Assembly (NCBI GenBank): GCA_015178975.1
Contig: WHVD01000189.1
Coordinates: 62,001-126,000 of the forward strand
Direction of reading: 5' to 3'
DNA: 64,000 bases
Source: Hysterangium stoloniferum
Lineage: Eukaryota; Basidiomycota; Agaricomycetes; Hysterangiales; Hysterangiaceae
Positions 25,067 to 36,396 of the stretch are shown piece by piece. The stretch's first letter is position 1; each line of letters starts with the position of its first letter. The notes beneath the pieces are model-generated. The model saw only the letters and a program-made list of their open reading frames with translations. It had not been told where the DNA came from and did no database searches. A program made the position numbers and the translations under genes.

Positions 25067-25829
25067 TATTTGTGTATCAGATGCCAAGAGGAATTATGAC
25101 TTCACATAAAGAACAGATAATCAATGACAAGGATACTGGCGAGCTCACATACTTTCTGTATCTTTCTTTAACACTTATATTACACACACATGTGCCTATT
25201 AATGTTTAGCCTGGCGGATAGGGCGGGATTTCAATTTGTGTAATGCATGAGATTTTGGAGCATCAAAACTCCAGGAGCGCCGAGTTATCGGTTTACTCCC
25301 ATGTCGTCGGCCACTCCGATCACCCATAGGTAGGTATTCTTCATTCAGTGGTCGGTTTATATTCTCAAAATCACTTAATTATTCCGCATGATAAAAAATA
25401 TTCTAACTCTCGGTGGCATTTTTTCTATGGGGCATAATTTGATTCGCCAGTCTTCATTTCCGCGTCCCCTCTGGCGACTTCGCCAGATTCACACACACAT
25501 GACTCCCGTGCCAGAAAGAGCCTTGATGAAAGCCATCTTTTTCGAGGCTATCAATTACATATTTGCTACTTAGAACATATGGAAGCTCGTGTGGATCTGC
25601 ACATTCCATATCGGTATGTCGGCAATAGTTAGGGCGTCTCGTGTTGGAGTCCGAGAGCTCCAGCTGCCAGTGCTGGCTCTGGCGATCCGCCCCCTTGTTG
25701 GTGAATCGATCTCCGCTCTTTCAAACCCATGGACCTTTGGCTTCACTGGCGACTGGAGGCTGGCTACTTTGCGCAGTATGATAAAAACGCGGTTGATCTA
25801 CTCGCACCTGCGTTCCAGTGGTCTCTGAG

Positions 25830-26505
25830 ATGTCATATCCGTACTACCAAGTTTCTCTGTCTAAAATGTTACACGAAGCGTCCTCAAGTAGCCCTCCCTC
25901 ATCGCGCACAACTCCAAGATCCAGATCAGATTCCCTATATACGAGCAGTTCAGGACATACATCGCATTCAACAAGCTCCAGCTTGCATTCATCTAGTCCC
26001 ACTTCGTACTCATTTAATAACACTTCGTGTCCATCCTCTCCAACTTCGTATACTTCGCATTCCACGTCATCTCGCGCTTCAAATTCCGAAAGGGTAGGTT
26101 CTCCGTGGTCAAGTCTAGCATAGCGCGGATACTAACTACTATTTCACCACAAGAGATCTTTCTCGGGCGTTCATCAATGTGTCAATGCCCCTTCTCCACG
26201 CAATTTCGAACAAGCGGATAGCTGGATAATCAAAGGGATGTCCTCGGAATCCGCTGTGATGTATTGGTGTGGATGGCCAGGCTGCTCATCAAATGAAACT
26301 TACACCACCCGCGACCGCGCGCGGACTCACATGTTTGCCACTCATCAAAATCAAAGTACCTTCCTTTGTGTACTTCCTGCCTGGTAAGTTGGCTGTGCAC
26401 AATGCATTAGAGTATGATTTCTAAATGTGCAGTTCCAGCAAAAGGGTATTTACTCGTGCTCAAGATGCTCGTTCCCATTGTCATAGGCATGACCACCAGG
26501 CATAA
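25830..26505 (+). CDS. C2H2 zinc-finger protein, tandem copy 2
   Basis: Three exons: 25830-26093, 26154-26383 and 26433-26505. They sum to 567 nt (188 aa). It opens MSYPYYQVSLSKML and is Ser/Thr-rich for about 88 residues, with small in-frame length differences from copy 1. The C-terminal fingers are conserved (CGWPGCSSNE, RTHMFATH; CVLPAC, DARSHCHRH), and all zinc ligands are kept. The reading frame and splice sites are intact despite many substitutions in flanking DNA, which suggests the copy is functional or was recently so. Confidence 0.78.
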
Positions 26506-26650
26506 AGTAGGGATGACAAGTGTGCTTCCCTTGCTCGGCTGCGCCGACATCTGTAATAGAAATGTATTCAAGATTTATCTGTATTAATTTATGTGTGGAA
26601 GAATCGAGTGAAAGTTGATGTCTTTAGTAGGAACCCCCAAGTCTTTTTAA

Positions 26651-27309
26651 TATGTCCCTTGGTGCTTCCCTATCTTCAATGAATGACACGGTGCCGTGGA
26701 ATTCAACGTAATATCATCCGAGATTGGGCTGAGGTTTGAAGATATTGCGCTGGCTTGAAGCCGGGAAGGCAAACGGCTTCTTAATTCCTGGATATGTGTA
26801 TGTATGGACTTCTCAGCGATCCAGAATCCAGTTCATTTTACTCAATAAGTATTCAATCTCGAGTATGTTCGGTGAGTACCTTCTATTACAATCAGAGATA
26901 CGCACCGCGCCATGTACCTGTAGCTCCAAGTTAAGTTGGCTCCGAGATCAGGTGATCGCCATGACGCTTTATCCATTGATTTGTCAAGGATATTTACAAA
27001 CAGGACAAGTTTCTGAGTTTTGTCATTCAGACCGAATAATTAGTGGTATAGTTTCACGCGATAACGGAACGTACAAATACAGCTTACAAAGACCCTGAGT
27101 GATCGGATCGATAAGGATACGTTAGCAGCCATCTAACTTGACAGCAGGCAACCAACCGGCATCGTAAATGAAGTCGATAATGATTCACAAGTTATTCAGC
27201 CGTTCACGTGATGTCAAAAGCCAAGTACATCGGAGATAACTATAAAGGGAGCTTAGACAAGTTGCAACCTTCACATACAGCTCCATTAACCCCTCCCCTG
27301 TTCATATCA
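26651..27309. other. Intergenic region
   Basis: Unique sequence between the duplication and the transporter gene. Only a domain-less 120-codon frame is present (26736-27098). No promoter element could be assigned with confidence. Confidence 0.4.
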
Positions 27310-30300
27310 ATGGCACCGTGGGCAGAGAAGACTGCCATGGACGTCGCGGTCCTATCACGAAAGTTAAAGAACTATGTATTCTCGCGTCGGTTTATTCCCG
27401 TTCTCAAGGGTGGGCGCATGATACTAATACATCCATGAGGTCATATATTGACGTGGTTAATCTAGGGACATTGGCGTATATGCTAGCCTTTGTTTTGATT
27501 TTTTCAAAGCGATTTGATGGACTGTCCAAATATCCTTTGGCTTACATTAGTATGATGATTGTGGTGATTACTGGTGGTCCCGGCAAATCAGTAGGTTAGC
27601 ATGAGCCAGGCCTCCTAACTACAGTGCATCAATCTTACCGATTCAATATCATCAGGGGCTTGTATCCAGGTATTATCTCCTCCATATTTTATGACTTTCG
27701 CACCTCAAAATTTTTTTCAGGCCGTCGGATTAGCCATGATTGGTGTATTATTGGGTTCCGTCGGTTTTGTCATCCTAGCTCATCTAAGTCACTGGCCGGT
27801 GGCTCAGGGCTTCGTTTTCGCCGTTATAGTATACTGTTCGTATACAGGTTTTCTTTTGGAATTGAGATAATGGTATTTATATTATTATTTTTTAAAGTCC
27901 TGGCTCTTGTCAAAGCGAGAGGACCCAGATGGCTGCCATTCTCGCTGCTGTGTATATTAAATAGCTTCAATGGGGTCAGTATCCTACCGTGTCGTCATGT
28001 TGCTTCCCTCACCGCTAAATTACTAGGTCTATACATCGTATGTGGCCTCTCATTTATTACTCCATGTTATTATTATTGGATGCAAAAATCATTAGATATA
28101 TCCTCGGAAACACTTTTAGCTCTACGTATCTCATAGCATACCTCACCTCATATCTGTACGTCACGTTAATTTCTTCCTACCTTGCATCATGTTGATTGAG
28201 CTATAGCTGGGGTGCCGGAATTGTACTGTCAGTGAATATTTTAGTATTCCCCAGATCCAGCGAACGGGAATTACGTCAAACATTGGTTGGTTTTACGCCA
28301 GATTGAACTTGGTATTTTTCATCAAATTTGTCGTCGATTAGGTTCGATCCTTAGTACATGCTGGCACATTAGTCCATCTATTGTCCAAAGTAGGCGCAAC
28401 GATTCTTCAGCAGTGCTTCACTCAGTATCTCCTGTAGGGATATGCAATGGAGATTAATGATGAAGAGCAGGCTCTCCGCGACCAATTGAGTCAAACTATA
28501 CGGGTTAGTGATTGCATATCAGCACGAACCATTGGACATTCCACTTACACCTCTCAGGCTGAATTTGGTTATTTAACTCAAGTTGACAATTGTTTTTATC
28601 ACACTTATGACCATGCACTGATTTTTTGTATGTAGCAAATCGAAGAGACCACAATCGAGATCAATTACTCCAAATTTTCTCTTAAAGACTACCAGGTAAC
28701 TTGATAGAATTTTGTCGAGCACACAATCTTAACACTCTAAATCAGATCTTTGTCTCCAACACTCGGGGGCTCCAACAGGCAAGTTCGGAATTTAGTTGAC
28801 CCCCCTTAGCTCACATATCATTAGGCTCTCATTTCCGCCAATTCGAGTCTCTTCAGCTCTGAGAACCAAGATATACAGATGTACAAGGAACGGTGGCTCC
28901 CTGCTGCCATGACATCATTCAATAAATTCCATCGTGCCATTGACCTAACAATTCGTGAATTAGGAACCGAGTTGGATTATAAGCCTATTGTCATTCCCGC
29001 GACAGAAGCAAGGTACAAGGAATTTATGGAACACGGGCCTTGCGGACCTACAGCGAATGTCGATGAAGCCCGTCCCAGTGAAACATCCACTGCGATATCA
29101 ATAGGACGCTTGGCAGAAGAGATGGCAATGTCAAGCATACCTCCTACTCAAACACCAACACCCAACGTGAGCCGCCAAGGTTCACTCCATGATATAGAGA
29201 AAAACACGCCAAACGACAGCACCGCAAATGCCCAACCACAGTTACCGAAGGAATCGACTAGGATAGGCACTAGGATAGGCGTACGATGCGGCATCGAGAA
29301 TCTTCGAAGTCAATTCGACAAGTTCTCCAATAAACAGCACGATATTCTTGAAGGTGCGCTCATTGATGGGAAGCTGCTAGGCTTCACAGACAGACAGTTG
29401 AAGCTGGACAAACCCGTCGGCTATCTTAGAGATATCTACGGAACTGATGGTCTTGACGATGCTCCGGATGAACCCGATTCTTCGCCTGTACTGCGTAAGA
29501 GAACTAAATCCACTGAAAATCAGACCGAAGGAGGAGACAGTTTGACAAAGTCGGAAGACCTCGATGCAGACTCAGAGACAGTGTTGGCTGAAGGACATAC
29601 TTTCATTCGTACATGGGGATTCTTGTTTGCCCTGGAGTGAGAATCGGCTTCTGGCTTCAATCTCTTCGCATTGATCTCTCATTCTTTCATTCTTCCTAGG
29701 CAATTCGTGGAACAATTGGAATCTTTATGGAATAACGTCCAGGCGCCAGGAATCAAACGCAAAAAGCGTTTACATATACACTTTTTTGAGGCACTCAAGC
29801 GTCCTAACAAGAGATCGAGAGCGGATGGGGAAGATCCAGATATTCCATTACAGGAAGCACTTGCTCTTCTAGAAAAGAGACCTTACACGCTCGTTAAGCC
29901 AAATTTTTGGCAAAGACTCGATCACTTCCAAAAGCTTGTTCAAAGTCCTAAGTCCATTTTCGCTGCCAAGAGTGCTGCGGCTGCATCTGTGTTTGGTACC
30001 CTGATTTATGCAACGAGGACTAGGTCATGGTTTATTAAGTAAGACTTCGTCTTATTCAGAGCTAGAATTTATGTCAGGCTTACAAACTATGTATCTCCTC
30101 AGTTTTGCGCTTACCTCCGGGATGTTAACTATCATAGTTGCATTGGCGCCGTACGTTACGTTATTTTCAAATGCACATTTTCAAGCAATTGATTGTTTAC
30201 TCACAGTACCCTAGGTTGGTTATTGACTCTTTCCTCGTTTCATCATCGTGTCTGACATAAGTTTTGCCAGGCCAAAGCATGTTAAGCTTCGTTGTCCAAA

Positions 30301-32042
30301 TAGGTGGCGCAGCCATTGGGTAGGTTGACAGCTTCGTGACAATACATGTGTTTGATATAGTGCCTTCATATCTAGCTATATTTGGGGTTTGGCTGTCCTA
30401 GAGGTTTGTTTACTATGTTCATCTCCTATCTCTTTAATAGTAATTTTCGCAGATGTTCAGGAATGTCGGGGGATACACAATAAATCCGTGAGTGCATTAT
30501 TCAACTTTTATTATCCTTATACCACCTAATCTTTAATTTCACAGTTTCGGTGTCGTTTGTATGGTGAGTGTTATCTCATCAGACCTGCAGTTCCGTCAAA
30601 TCACAACCTCAAATTGTGATCACAGATATTACCTTACGCGCTAATTATGCAGTATATTCTTTATGAGCGCCCCTCTCTCTTTGTTTTGGCCCTTTTAGCT
30701 ATGAACGGAACCGGGGTATGTGTCATTCATTGCACTTGGCACATGTGGTGATGAACAGAAAATATAGGTCCTTGTTGTGACGGAATATGTAGCCGTAGAA
30801 TATCTCGGTCGCGCTAACTTTGATTCCCCTGCGCTTCGGACCGGTAAGTAGGATATGCGAAGAATTAAAATAGTCTGCAATGATTATTTACAGGAAAAGG
30901 TTGAATTTTTGGCATGCCTTTCCTCCTCGTTTTTTAAAATCCTATTTTAGCGATTAGTGCTTTGATGGTTGCTTTAGCCATAGTTGCGGTATTCCAGGTG
31001 GGGAAAGTGCCTTCTTTAAAGTGGCTTCTTCTTACACACATCCAGCTTTTCATCCTTCGAAATCCGGCGCGTCGCACTCTCCGGCAAAAGGTAGCAGCAT
31101 TGACATTTGAGACACTATCGTATGCCGTGCTGCTGCAGGCATTTGGACGCGCTGTCCTAACTTCCAGTGCTGATGCTCGACCCTCTAAACCTGCTCTTTT
31201 AAGGATAGAGAAGGAGCTGAAGTATCGCGAATTAAAGTTACAGGTACAGCGAGGCTAGTGTCATTCTGTTCATGTGTGCTGACTGTGCGATAGAGTGCTA
31301 TTATAGAGACAATGCCGTTAATCAGGTATGCCTTCCATTGCTTTGATTCATTTGCTAATATCCCTCAAGTTTTGCAGCTGCCGAGCCAGAATTCTCCACT
31401 CCATTTAGAAAAGACCTTATGCTACGAATAATAAGGGGGAATCAACTGATTTTGGGTATATCTACTCTGTTTTCGGAAATCCCATGACATTCAGGAATGT
31501 TACATTTCTTAGATCGATATCGGGAAGCACGTGCAGCCCTTGGCACCAAGGAGTTCGAACAATTCATTTGGGTTTATTTTGCCAAAATTCTTTCCCCGTA
31601 TCGGGCGCGTAATACTCGTATCCTGAAAGCCGAACTCTATTTGATTGCAAGCTCCATACAAGCAAAAGCGCCTCTTCCGCATTTTACTCCAGGAGGGATG
31701 ATGACAAAGAGGGAACGAGCAAATTTCGTCCACGATGTAAGTGTTTGGCAAATCATGGCACGGCGCTCCAATGACTAATGTACACATTTTCCCTTTCAGT
31801 GTCTTCTGCTTAGCGCACGGTTTGCAAAAACGGAAGAAGGGAAGGTTTCTATTCGGTCGCGCGAGTTCATGCGGTACATGTCTTTCATTCTATGCTCAAC
31901 GGCCATCATTGAGCCTGTGATGGTACGCCTCGTCGCCTCCCCCTCTTTCTTTGATAGCCTGTACTAATGTAATCTTCGAAAATAGGATATGGAAGATGCT
32001 GCCAAAGAGCTATTTGGGGAACTTGAAAGCAAGCTTTTATAA
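27310..32042 (+). CDS. Multi-pass membrane protein, ArAE_2/DUF2421 (FUSC-like) family
   Basis: A long gene with many short introns. Supported 5' exons are 27310-27409, 27466-27594, a 14-nt exon 27656-27669, and one starting at 27721. Joining them gives VLKGTLAYMLAFVLIF, then TGGPGKSVGACIQAVGLAMI, the first hydrophobic block. A cytoplasmic central region (about 28879-29640) begins RWLPAAMTSFNKFHRAIDL and has acidic, Pro/Thr-rich linkers. A second membrane block lies between about 30000 and 31000. The C-terminal soluble domain ends with CLLLSARFAKTEEGKV and AAKELFGELESKLL. This two-halved design matches fungal 'putative ER transporter N-terminal' plus ArAE_2 proteins, which are related to aromatic-acid exporters. 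The substrate is unknown. Exons in the membrane blocks were not all resolved. Confidence 0.8.
27656..27669 (+). other. 14-nt microexon of the ArAE_2 gene
   Basis: The exon is flanked by cag| upstream and |gtatta downstream. With the last base of the preceding exon it encodes GACIQ, which links SV to AVGLAM in phase 0. Reading through or skipping it breaks the frame. Confidence 0.7.
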
Positions 32043-32484
32043 GATGAACCTTACTTTAAGAAATCTGAAGGACTTCCGGTTCCGTTGCATTGAGGCCAAG
32101 ACCGTTGGATAACCTTTAACACCTGTGGATCTCCCTGGGAGCCGTATAATTCTTGGGAAAATCCTATCAGAATGATGGCAATAAGCCATTGCTAATACAT
32201 CGAAGTGAATTTAAATAGTGTCAAATTTAAATATATTCTTCAGAATTTCAAAAATCAAGGCGCCTATACAAATTCGAATGAGATGTTTTTCCCAATCCTG
32301 TCTATTAGTCTGCCTGTGTGTGTCCAGACAGAGGTTTGCCCAGTGCAGATTTAAGCGATAGACAGTCGATGATATGTATGTACCTCGGCTGTTCATCAGA
32401 AATGCACCGCCACAGGGACCAGTTTATCGGCTTGCCCCGACTGCACTCTCACCTTCCCTTATTCTGTCATCACATATCTAGGAA
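32043..32484. other. Intergenic region
   Basis: This lies between two same-strand genes. The ORFs present are short and lack domains. Nothing else is seen. Confidence 0.4.
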
Positions 32485-35400
32485 ATGGGCTGCTGTGGTG
32501 AAGTTCGTCAGCCAGGTGACGACAAGAATGTTCAACCCGAACCTACTCCCTTTCTAGTCAGTCAACAGCCTTCGCCACACCCAGGGGCGGTACCATATCA
32601 GAATGGCTTCGTACCCCCAAACATCAGTCCTCCTCCACCGAGTCAACAATTGAATGGTTTCTCTAATGGGTATGATGTACAGAAGCAGCAGATACAGCAG
32701 ATACAGCAGCCATGGCAGCAAAGTAATAATCCAACATTCAGCTCAGCAACTTTACCCCAGACACCTCGGGGAGTTTATACACCATTCCTTGATCCGACTG
32801 TCGTCAGGCCTAATCCTGTGCACGCCGTGCCCAGATCAGATACAATGACGCCTGCAATGACTGTCTCATCTCCAATATCGCGACCAAACGCTTCTCAGTC
32901 ACAACCTTTTAATACTGCTCCTGATGAAGGCCGAATATCTGTATCAATTGATTTTGGTAGTTTTCCCATCACGTTCGATATCTATATTACTTACTGGTAC
33001 CAAAGGTACCACCTTCTCTGGAGTGGTATGTGAGATTAAAACTCTTTACCCAATTCATGTAGCTTCATAGTTTGTTACAGGCTTATGGGTCTTCACGTAT
33101 AGCGGCGGGAAAGGTACAACAAATTCTACAATGGCCGGGTTCGTTTGAGACTTTCCGAAAAATACCCACATGCCTCCTCTATGATGCTGAAGGGCACGTT
33201 TTGGCTTGGGGCTTAGAAGCCAAGAATGCCAGTCCAATGCCTGGTACATTGCGCTGTGAATGGCGAGCATCAACCTCAAGTCTTCAAATACTTATAATAA
33301 CAATGACACTCATAGGTTTAAGCTCTTTTTGGAACCCAAAGCACTGCGCGACGAATCGACAGTGGATCCTAGATTGCCACGCATCCCTGTGAGCGCTAGA
33401 TTTATCCATAGCTGGCCTGTCTATGCTCATGCTATGAATCACACTTATGACAGCCTGGAAAGCGGCCCGTAGACCTCATCATTGACTTTTTGTCATGTCT
33501 TTGGGAATACGCAAAAATTCAGATCACACGCTCGATCGGTATCGTCGCGGATCTAGGTTCGATCTTCATCGATCTTGCCGTCCAACGAGGAACTAACGAA
33601 AGGGCTTCGTTTTACTCACACAGATGCTGCAGATGTCTGGTTGACTGTTCCAGCAGCGTGGGACGCAAAAGGCTGCGACTTGATGCGTGAAGCCGCCATT
33701 GAAGCAGGTCTAGTGCAAGCCTCGAGGGCGGGAGACCGAAATTGGAGGGATAGGCTGCGAATTATCACGTTAGTGAATCAATCGATCCACATCGTTTTGA
33801 CATTGACTGTGGATCAGTGAGCCCGAGGCAGCCGCTGTGCATTGTGCTCACCTGACAGGGCTTCACCATTTAAAACCGAGCCAGAATTTTATGATTTGTG
33901 ATGCTGGTGGTGGTACAGTTGTATGTCTGCCTTTTTTTATGGAAATTGCTATGGCACTTGAACATCATGGTAATGTGTCAAGGATCTTGCTGCATACAAG
34001 ATTATAGGCCTTCTGCAGAATTTGGAGATTGCAGAAATCTCAGCCAGATCGGGAGCAAATTGTGGTTCCCTCTTTCTTGATCTTCGCTTCCGAGAGCTTG
34101 TTCGAACGTTATTGGCCGATCATCCTGCGCACTTGGATCAGGCCAGTTTGGCTTATTTCATGCATGCGTTCTCAGAAACTGATAAGGTACGGGGACACGT
34201 GTTTTTCCTCCGTTTTCCATCGGCTTACGTAAACTAAGCTTGCATACCAAGGAGAAAGCGATGATGGTGTGTTTAGCCCTCGGAAAAAAAATGCCCCTGT
34301 CATTCATTTCCTATTTCAACAGATACCATGTTCCATTTCACGTGCTTTAATACAGATGGTGACTATTCTCGTACCTCTGATGCCGTCATGGTTTTTACAT
34401 GCCACGTGAAATCAGATGCTGATGACCCTAATGTCGGACTAATCAATGGAGAGCTGGCTATTCCTGGAAATCTATTACGACAGGAAGTTTTCGACCCAGT
34501 CGTGGATCAGGTTGGTCAATTACTCTCATGCTTAATCGTTTGAAAAGATTCAATAGCATGTTCTCAGGTCTTGGTTCTTATCGAAGACCAACTTAAACGG
34601 ATTAACCAGCCCCTTGATGCTTTGTTGTTAGTCGGAGGTTTCTCTGCAAGCGAATACCTCTTTAAACGAGTAGATGTATGTACATGTGTTCAGTCCGACA
34701 AGATTTTTTTCATTGCATCATCTGACACTTTCGATCAGTCTCAATTTGGTCAGCGTGTTAAGGTTATTGCGCGACCTTCGGATGCGGATACAGCAACGGC
34801 TCGTGGAGCGGCACAATATGGCCTTGCGCGCCGGCCGTTGGTATCGAGTGTTATTGCGCCTCTCGCTTACATCATGAAGGTTGAATTAATATTTTATTTT
34901 CCCACACCAGCATTGTAAAATATTAAATCTCATCAGGTTAAACTTCCTGCCGAGCCAGAAGACTGGCAAAAACGCCCCGCGTACATAAGAGAGAACAATG
35001 CAGGAGTACCGATATGCGAGAATCGGTATGTGGAGTTGTTATATTCAAGAATATCCGATTGCTTAACATGAACCACCCTGACTCCTTTCCGATTTCGTCA
35101 GGCTGCAGTACCTGGTTGCCAAGGGTGCTATCTTGCGCAAGGGGCAGCGGATTAAGACTAAGGTCAGGATCTGTTTGACTGTGTATGCGATCGCCACTGA
35201 TTTCTGATTTCGCCAAAGTTTTGCAAGTTTTCTTCTACCCCACAAGGTGATTTCATAAATAACCATATAATTTTTTATTAGGATAACTAATGTTTTGGCT
35301 TACTTGTCCCATTACAGATCGCACCTTCGAGGCTGTACTATACACTTCGGATAGCGAACAAATCATGAGGTACACCGATGAGGTCGGTCCGAATTCAGCC

Positions 35401-35744
35401 GGATTGCTCGGTGTCGAAGTACTAACACACCAATCGTAGGGCGCCTGTTCGGAGTTATGCAAAGTAATGAATTCTTGACTTTATGGCCTAAATTATTCAA
35501 CTTCTTCTCCCTCTAGTGGACTGTAGACTTGGGGACACTGCCCTCGTTCCAACAACAAGCAAGCATTTCACAGCCAAACGGTTTCTATACGGGTAAATGA
35601 ATTGTCTTGTTTCACCTGACGACGACACTCATGTGTTTGTCAGAATTTGAACTAGGGCTGTCCGTTGATAGCGCTGAAGTGCGCGGTGTGCTCATCTATG
35701 ATAACCAGGAGATGGGGGATATTGTATTTCATTTCTTGTCATGA
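32485..35744 (+). CDS. Hsp70-fold (actin-like ATPase) protein, fungal non-canonical
   Basis: A multi-exon gene. The first exon encodes a disordered N-terminus: MGCCGEVRQPGDDKN, then about 150 residues rich in Pro, Gln, Ser and Asn with a QQIQQIQQ run. An ATPase fold follows. SVSIDFGTTFSGVAYG (phosphate-1 loop) is created by splicing 32958 to about 33006, and GLRFTHTDAADVWLTVPAAW and MICDAGGGTVDL (phosphate-2 loop) come next. LLLVGGFSASEYLF is the adenosine motif. The C-terminal part ends GDIVFHFLS. No canonical substrate-binding domain or EEVD tail is present. This matches the Hsp12A-like fungal family often expanded in basidiomycetes, not the housekeeping chaperone. MGCC may carry lipid anchors, but that is speculative. 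Confidence 0.82.
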
Positions 35745-36396
35745 TTACTCATGGGGAAGATGCACTGCCAAATGAAGTGCATGGATCTCTGGCCATATCT
35801 GTTGAACGTGTTTGATGCTTTATATCAAGTAATACAAGGGGATGCAGGGAATATTATTACGATCATATCAGGATTGATTTAGCACGGTAATAATAACACA
35901 TCGCGTTGCTAAATGCCCACGGTTATTTTGTAACATGTGCCTGTGTGGATTTGCCTGCTCTTGTCTCTTTCCCGGCTTGCCATCCGGTGGCATCTCGTAA
36001 GTGACGCACCCAAAGTCGATTACCAAGGCTGTGTTAAGACGCCAAGATAACGCCGATTGGGTTCTTTCCGTTTTAGCTTCTCATAAATTTATTTTGATTT
36101 TGACTTTGATTTAGCGCTAGCGTCTTCTAACCCAAAACAGATACTAATGTCTGCTTCACCTGTGCTCTTTGCTATGAAAAAAATAAAATAAAATAAAAAA
36201 TAACCCCCTCTTAACGGGTCACTCTGCTCTCCCGGACTAAACCGAGTCAGACTTTTCCCCGACCCAGACGCTTGCATGTTCATCGCACTATGACCCTGCC
36301 CGGCAGACCGTATAAAATATCTCTCTGTTCTTTCACCATGTGTTCACTTGTCTCTTTGCTTGATTTCCCCCGCTTTTTTGGCCTTACTCACCCCCA
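35745..36396. other. Intergenic region
   Basis: It contains a purine-rich run (aaataaaataaaataaaa) near 36180. The probable ALO1 promoter has a tata-like 'gtataaaata' near 36309, about 90 bp before the start codon. Confidence 0.4.

Larger units (their letters stand above)
24950..26650. repeat. Segmental tandem duplication, unit B
   Basis: This is the second copy of the unit described at 23337-24949. It contains a truncated FOL3 5' fragment, the former shared upstream region and the second zinc-finger gene. It is about 90 bp longer than unit A. Confidence 0.85.

Noticed and set aside
32485..35744. Housekeeping Hsp70 chaperone
   Set aside because: The substrate-binding domain and EEVD tail are missing, and the N-terminus is long and disordered.
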